37,841 nt of DNA from an uncultured Caulobacteraceae bacterium (GTDB lineage Bacteria > Pseudomonadota > Alphaproteobacteria > Caulobacterales > Aquidulcibacteraceae), in NCBI GenBank assembly GCA_902826145.1, contig CADEDT010000011.1, positions 1 through 37,841 on the forward strand, given 5' to 3'. The notes beneath the pieces are model-generated. The model had not been told where the DNA came from and did not search any database. It saw only the letters and a program-made list of their open reading frames with translations. The position numbers were made by a program, and so were the translations under genes. Below, one piece after another: positions 33,732 to 37,841 of the stretch. Position 1 is the stretch's first letter. Every line of letters begins with the position of its first letter.

Positions 33732-34868
33732 ATGGGATTAGCCTCACGTGCGGCGCGTTCAGCGCTGCTTGCCGTTTGCTCAGTCGCCGCCATGGCCGCG
33801 CCGATCGCTACGCCGGTGGCGTGGGCGGGACCGCGCATCAAGGACGTGACGGACTTTGAAGGCGTCCGCGAGAACCAGCTGGTTGGCTACGGCTTGGTCG
33901 TCGGCCTCGCGGGAACCGGTGACTCACTCCGCAACTCGATCATGACGCGCCAAAGCTTGGCGGCGATGCTGGAGCGGCTTGGCGTCAATACTTCGGACGG
34001 CAACCTCAACACGCGCAACGTCGCGGCGGTGATGGTGACTGCAAACTTGCCGCCGTTCGCGGCGCAAGGTTCACGCATTGATGTGACGGTTTCCGCGCTG
34101 GGCGACGCGCGCAGCTTGGCCGGCGGCCAATTGCTGGTGACCCCGCTTATGGGTGCGGATCAGCAGGTTTATGCGGTGGCGCAAGGGCCGATCGCTATTG
34201 GCGGCTTCTCAGCTTCGGGGCAATCGGGCTCATCGGTAACGCGCGGCGTGCCGACGGCGGGGCGCATTTCGTCAGGCGCGCTGGTCGAGCGCGAGATCAA
34301 TTTCGATATCGCGGCCGCGCCGGAATTGCGCCTAGCGCTGCGCAATCCGGATTTCACCACGGCACACCGCATCGCTTCGGTGATTAACACGACCCTTGGC
34401 GTGAACGCCGCGCGCGCCGCCAATCCGGGCGCGGTGATCCTGAGCCGGCCTTCGGACTACGCGGGCGACATGGTTTCGCTGGTGGGGCGCATCGAGAACC
34501 TTGAGGTCGATGTCGATACGCCAGCGCGGATCGTCATTGACGAAAGCTCCGGCATCGTCGTGATGGGTGAGAACGTGAAGGTCTCCACGGTCGCGATCGC
34601 ACAGGGCAATCTCACCATCTCGATCCAAGAAGATCCTTTCGTCAGCCAACCGGCGCCGTTCTCGCGCGGCGAAACGACAGTCGTGCCGCAGACCAACGTG
34701 AACGTTGAAGAAGAGGAAGGCGGGCTTGTTGTTGTGCCGGGCGGCGTGCCGCTTCGCCAACTGGTCAACGGCCTGAACGCGCTGGGCGTCACGCCGCGCG
34801 ACATGATCTCGATCCTGCAGGCGCTGAAGGCGGCGGGCGCAATCCAAGCAGAAATCGAAGTGATGTAA
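33732..34868 (+). CDS. flgI: Flagellar P-ring protein FlgI
   Basis: A 378-residue periplasmic protein that forms the P ring around the rod. A signal peptide is cut after residue 32 (ATPVAWA|GPRIK). Mature FlgI begins IKDVTDFEGVRENQLVGYGL and continues VVGLAGTGDSLRNSIMTRQS, as expected. The C-terminus LRQLVNGLNALGVTPRDMIS is the family's closing motif. It starts the flgI-cheL-flbY run and overlaps cheL by one base (TAATG). Its chaperone gene flgA lies about 5.4 kb upstream in this window. Confidence 0.97.
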   Translation: MGLASRAARSALLAVCSVAAMAAPIATPVAWAGPRIKDVTDFEGVRENQLVGYGLVVGLAGTGDSLRNSIMTRQSLAAMLERLGVNTSDGNLNTRNVAAVMVTANLPPFAAQGSRIDVTVSALGDARSLAGGQLLVTPLMGADQQVYAVAQGPIAIGGFSASGQSGSSVTRGVPTAGRISSGALVEREINFDIAAAPELRLALRNPDFTTAHRIASVINTTLGVNAARAANPGAVILSRPSDYAGDMVSLVGRIENLEVDVDTPARIVIDESSGIVVMGENVKVSTVAIAQGNLTISIQEDPFVSQPAPFSRGETTVVPQTNVNVEEEEGGLVVVPGGVPLRQLVNGLNALGVTPRDMISILQALKAAGAIQAEIEVM

Positions 34869-35215
34869 TGACCGGCCCGATCGCCCTTCCCGGCGCACCG
34901 TTGCCGATCGCCACGAACGCGCAAACGCAACAGCAGACGCACGAGAACGCTGAGATGCGTCGCGCGGCCGAAGAGTTCGAGTCCGTCTTCCTGTCGGAGA
35001 TGCTCGCGCCAATGTTTGAGAGCCTGGATACTGAAGGCCTTGGCGGCGGCGGCATGGGCGAACAGATCTTCCGGCCGATGCTGGTAGAACGCTATGCCGA
35101 GAGCATCAGCCGCGCCGGCGGCGTCGGCATCGCCGACAGCATCGTGCGCGAGTTTATGCGCATGCAGGAAGCCGAACTGGCGACTCCGGAGGCTGGCGAT
35201 GGCGCTGATCGCTGA
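34868..35215 (+). CDS. cheL: Rod-binding protein CheL (FlgJ N-terminal type)
   Basis: A 115-residue protein equal to the rod-binding half of FlgJ (PF10135) without the muramidase half. The core is EMRRAAEEFESVFLSEMLAP at about residues 29-48 and GGGGMGEQIFRPMLVERYAE at 58-77. In Caulobacter the same gene, cheL, sits in flgI-cheL-flbY. It should help rod assembly in the periplasm. The peptidoglycan-cutting activity must come from another enzyme; the lytic transglycosylase at 17703-19283 is not an obvious candidate. It overlaps flgI by one base and flbY by 17 bases. Confidence 0.9.
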   Translation: MTGPIALPGAPLPIATNAQTQQQTHENAEMRRAAEEFESVFLSEMLAPMFESLDTEGLGGGGMGEQIFRPMLVERYAESISRAGGVGIADSIVREFMRMQEAELATPEAGDGADR

Positions 35216-35633
35216 TGACGCGAAGGACCGTGCTGAGCAATTGCTGCTGATGACGGAACGGCTTGCTGCGCTGGCGGCCGAGGACACCCGCCGCATCAAA
35301 GCGCGCGAAGCGCTGCCGGACGGCGAGGAAAAGAACCGGCTAGCGAACGCCTACCGGCTGGAGCTGGCGCGGATCAAACAGGAGCCCTCTTTGATCGAGG
35401 GCGCGCCGCCCGAACTGCTGACCAAGCTCCGCCAGCAGACTGTTGCACTGCACGAAATTCTCGCGGCGCACGAAATTGCGCTCAACGCGGTGAAGCTTGT
35501 GTCGGAGGGCATGGTCCACGCCATGGCGGAAGAAGTAGCTCGCCAGCGTTTGAGCGGCGCCAACTACTCCGCCCAAGGCTCGCTGCAAGAGCGCGTTGCA
35601 CCCAACCCGACTGTGCTCGATCGCAACGCTTAG
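35199..35633 (+). CDS. flbY: Flagellar protein FlbY (FlgN-like helical protein)
   Basis: A 144-residue all-helical protein starting MALIADDAKDRAEQLLLMTE at the ATG at 35199, behind a good GGAGG. The start lies inside the end of cheL, so translation is probably coupled. The helices (EEKNRLANAYRLELARIKQE and LTKLRQQTVALHEILAAHEI) recall FlgN-type export chaperones. Position in flgI-cheL-flbY matches Caulobacter flbY, which is needed for motility there. The biochemical role is unclear. The frame is open upstream to 35094 but that part is out-of-frame cheL sequence. Confidence 0.82.
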   Translation: MALIADDAKDRAEQLLLMTERLAALAAEDTRRIKAREALPDGEEKNRLANAYRLELARIKQEPSLIEGAPPELLTKLRQQTVALHEILAAHEIALNAVKLVSEGMVHAMAEEVARQRLSGANYSAQGSLQERVAPNPTVLDRNA

Positions 35634-35743
35634 CGCACGCCTCTGATAAACCCTGATGCGGCGACGAATTCGCCTTTCCTGTAATTCATCTTGCTCTGCG
35701 ACTTTCCACCCGGTTTGGTAGGTCAGCGGTCTTTGGGCGGAGC

Positions 35744-37018
35744 ATGAAGCACGCAAAACCAACACGTGCGTGGCGCCCCGTTAGGGCCCGCGACTACGAG
35801 CATAGGCGAAGCGCCCCACCCCAGGGCGTTTGGAGCGCGCTCGTCTTCAATCTTTGCCTTTTCCTTTTGCCGATGGCCGCCGGCGCCGGCGTTTTCATCA
35901 TCGGCCGTGATCACCTCTATGCCTACGAATACACCCAAGCCGGCGCGCGCGCGATCAGCGCGCGGGTCGAGAAGCTCAATGGCGAGCTGATCCAGGTCGA
36001 CTTCGATCGTCAGCGCCAGTGGGACAACATGGTCTCGATGGAGCTGATGGCGAACGACCCGTCAGCGGCGCGTGGGTTCCTGCTTTCAGGAACTGAGATG
36101 CTGCCGTCACGCAGCGCTTCCGTGCTCCGCCACGCTGTCGCCGAAGGCGTCGACGACGCAGCGCTCGAGGTGGCCGCCATGCAGCTCCTCCTGCCGGGGA
36201 CGCGTGAGCGCTACCAATCGAGCGTCCGGTTGCTGTCGCTCCAGCCGTCAACCGCCTCACCTACCGCGACCGAGACGCCGGAGACTTTGGGCGATCCGCG
36301 CGACTTCGAACTGATGGCGCGCGCGCTCCTGACGGAGCCGGAGACTGATCCGCTGCAATTCGTGCTGACCGGCTTCAGCCTGGGCCTCGGCGGCGAGATG
36401 TCGGCGCGTATGAATGAAGGCGCCGTCGCGTTGCTGGCCGCAACACGCCGTGAGGATTTCCCGCAAGCGTTCGGCGAAGAGCTGAACGCACTGATCGCGC
36501 GCGCGGTGCCGATAGAGACATTCCGCGCGGCCGCGAACGTTAGCGCCGAGGACGGCGGACAGCCTGGCGACTTCGATAACGCCTCGGTTGCGTTTGCCGC
36601 GAGCATGGATCCGGACGCGGCAGGTCAGATACGCACGGCGCTCGCCGAGATTGGCGACATGAGCGAAGCAACTTCAACCGCCGCCGCGACGATGATGCTG
36701 ACGCACGCGAACACGCTGCTGGACCTGCAACGCCTTCGGCTGCTCGCGCAGACCGCAGGCGATCGCGCAGCAGCGGCCGCGAAGCGCCTGCCGCGTGACG
36801 GCCGCCTGCTCTCTGCGGCGCGCGGAGAACTAACATTCAATCGCGATCTCTGGTTTGCGGCCGGTGGCGTGCTGATTGCGCTCGGTGGTCTGGCGTTGGT
36901 CGTTTTGTTCAACGTCGTACAAGCGATGCGCAGCGCGATGCGTGCGCAAGACGATGACGACCACAACTACGAGAGCGAGCTGCTCGAGATCAGCGCCAAC
37001 AACTGGCGACCGCTTTAA
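35744..37018 (+). CDS. Unrecognised two-helix membrane protein after flbY
   Basis: A 424-residue protein that I do not recognise. A basic cytoplasmic N-terminus (residues 1-28) precedes a membrane helix at about 29-54. A large predicted periplasmic region of about 315 mainly helical residues follows, then a second helix at about 369-395 (LWFAAGGVLIALGGLALVVL). The acidic cytoplasmic tail has AQDDDDHNYESELLEIS. The layout resembles a sensor without HAMP or signalling output. The Ser/Thr/Pro/Glu-rich stretch near 165-180 may be a linker. It starts 110 bases after flbY, so may have its own promoter. Its stop overlaps the convergent flagellin-like gene. Confidence 0.8.
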   Translation: MKHAKPTRAWRPVRARDYEHRRSAPPQGVWSALVFNLCLFLLPMAAGAGVFIIGRDHLYAYEYTQAGARAISARVEKLNGELIQVDFDRQRQWDNMVSMELMANDPSAARGFLLSGTEMLPSRSASVLRHAVAEGVDDAALEVAAMQLLLPGTRERYQSSVRLLSLQPSTASPTATETPETLGDPRDFELMARALLTEPETDPLQFVLTGFSLGLGGEMSARMNEGAVALLAATRREDFPQAFGEELNALIARAVPIETFRAAANVSAEDGGQPGDFDNASVAFAASMDPDAAGQIRTALAEIGDMSEATSTAAATMMLTHANTLLDLQRLRLLAQTAGDRAAAAAKRLPRDGRLLSAARGELTFNRDLWFAAGGVLIALGGLALVVLFNVVQAMRSAMRAQDDDDHNYESELLEISANNWRPL

Positions 37019-37734
37019 GCGCGGAAGAGCGATAACACCGCTTGCGGTTCGGCGTTCGCGATCGGCGCGCCGCCAGCAGCTTCCAGGCCTTGGCGAACTT
37101 GCAGCGCGAGCAAGCGCGCGCCGTCCGCGTCGAAGTCGCCGCGTGCGCCCGCTTCCGCGGCGCCAAGGAAGCCTTGATGCGATTCAAGAGAGCGGGCCGC
37201 ATCGACCAAGCGGCTCATGGCGTCTTGGAGGTTTTCCATCGACTTCTGTGCGGCTTGGGCAAGCTCAGCGTCGCTGACCTGCGCTTCAGAGGAGACCAGC
37301 ATTAGGTCGCTCAGCGTTGGCTCAGTTTTCAAGCGCAGATCTACGCCGGGGATGGTCACGGAGGCGGCGCCCGGTTCGGCTTGAACAGCAACGTCCTCGC
37401 CGGCGAGGACGTGCGCGCCGCGGCCGATGGCGGCGTCCACGCGTTGGCCAAACGACGAAAGCAATTCCGTGACACCAGCTTGGTCGCCGCTCTTCGCCAG
37501 GGCTTGCAGCTTCACCAGCATCGCTTGCGCGTCGTGACCGGCGGCGAGCGCTTCGTGCACTTGGCTCATGCCGGCGCGGACGCTTTCTCGGGCGGTGGTG
37601 ATGGCGGCGGCGCTGAGTTCGACCTTGTCGCCTTGCACCGCGTCATCGCGCCGTTGCGGCTGCGCGGCGCGTGCAAAACGTGTGTCGACGCCGAGCGTAT
37701 TAGCGCTCGTGCCCGGGACGATGCTCGAAACCAT
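37015..37734 (-). CDS. Short divergent flagellin-like protein
   Basis: A 239-residue protein. The C-terminus GDFDADGARLLALQVRQGLE (199-218) and IANAEPQAVLSLFR (225-238) strongly recall the alphaproteobacterial flagellin end (LQVKQQLGxQALSIANQAPQxxLSLFR). Upstream, SMENLQDAMSRLVDAARSLE and SHQGFLGAAE match the C-terminal D1 helix. Residues 50-110 (DAQAMLVKLQALAKSGD and VTELLSSFGQRVDAAI) parallel the N-terminal D1 helices. The canonical D0 start is absent; a Thr/Ser/Arg-rich segment and GDKVELSAAA replace it. A good AAGGAG precedes the ATG at 37734. Whether it polymerises is unknown. Confidence 0.7.
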   Translation of the reverse strand: MVSSIVPGTSANTLGVDTRFARAAQPQRRDDAVQGDKVELSAAAITTARESVRAGMSQVHEALAAGHDAQAMLVKLQALAKSGDQAGVTELLSSFGQRVDAAIGRGAHVLAGEDVAVQAEPGAASVTIPGVDLRLKTEPTLSDLMLVSSEAQVSDAELAQAAQKSMENLQDAMSRLVDAARSLESHQGFLGAAEAGARGDFDADGARLLALQVRQGLEAAGGAPIANAEPQAVLSLFRA

Positions 37735-37815
37735 GCCAGCCTGCTCCTTCGGATCGCGCGCAAAGAGAATGCGCGCGGCGCGCTTCGCCGCAGGCGTGAA
37801 GGAACAGTAAATGCG

Positions 37816-37831
37816 TTAACGAAACGTTAAC
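37816..37831. promoter_or_regulatory. Perfect palindromic CtrA-like box
   Basis: GTTAACG-AAA-CGTTAAC contains TTAA-CGAAACG-TTAAC, an exact match to TTAA-N7-TTAAC on both strands because it is palindromic. It lies 81 bases upstream of the flagellin-like ATG, with no other gene between. It could also serve a divergent gene beyond the window end. Confidence 0.7.
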
Positions 37832-37841
37832 GCAACCGCAT

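Noticed and set aside
35634..35743. Sigma-54 or CtrA site before the unknown membrane protein
   Set aside because: No GG-N10-GC core with flanking consensus and no TTAA-N7-TTAA were found in this gap.

Overview
The window is high-GC, densely coded chromosomal DNA of an alphaproteobacterium, most likely in Caulobacterales (Caulobacteraceae or Hyphomonadaceae type). The strongest signs are lineage-typical flagellar genes (fliX divergent from flgI-cheL-flbY, a DUF6468 gene and motE behind fliL-fliM), motifs that look like CtrA boxes (TTAA-N7-TTAAC), a sigma-54 promoter at flgF, and sigma-73-like promoters. All identities come from reading motifs in the translations; no database search was possible.

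Layout. 1-3736 (minus): a glycine cleavage operon gcvT-gcvH-gcvPA-gcvPB (the last cut by the window edge) behind a tandem glycine riboswitch, with a pair of inverted GC-rich repeats inside the operon. 3737-5593: a TrmN6-like methyltransferase divergent from a polyprenyl diphosphate synthase. 5597-9444 (minus): a seven-gene cassette led by an ArsR repressor with a readable promoter/operator, followed by two SRPBCC proteins, a PhnB-like protein, a double DUF1801 protein, an AlkD-like DNA glycosylase and a VOC protein. 9463-16714 (minus): ETF-ubiquinone oxidoreductase, two related exported TPR proteins, ispE and a MraY/WecA-type phosphosugar transferase. 16822-19283 (plus): a family-4-like uracil-DNA glycosylase lacking two iron-sulfur cysteines, then a soluble lytic transglycosylase. 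19280-19945 (minus): a GT2 glycosyltransferase.

20033-29118 is the first flagellar block. A minus-strand arm holds fliL-fliM-DUF6468-motE plus a 1074-residue exported TPR protein. The plus-strand arm holds flgF-flgG-flgA-flgH. The shared intergenic region carries a CtrA-like box, an FlbD/ftr-like palindrome and a near-perfect sigma-54 promoter. 29155-32626 holds a methyltransferase, an acyl-CoA synthetase, a DUF2214 membrane protein and a small secreted protein. 32696-37841 is the second flagellar block: dksA, fliX, flgI-cheL-flbY, an unrecognised two-helix membrane protein, and a short divergent flagellin-like protein with a perfect palindromic CtrA-like box upstream.

How it works together (inference from Caulobacter biology): CtrA would switch on the early genes fliL-fliM and fliX. 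FliX and FlbD would then license sigma-54 transcription of rod and ring genes such as flgF-flgG-flgA-flgH. The most unusual items are the degenerate flagellin, the giant TPR protein with CtrA-like boxes against its start codon, the unknown membrane protein after flbY, and the flgF promoter that would give an almost leaderless mRNA.
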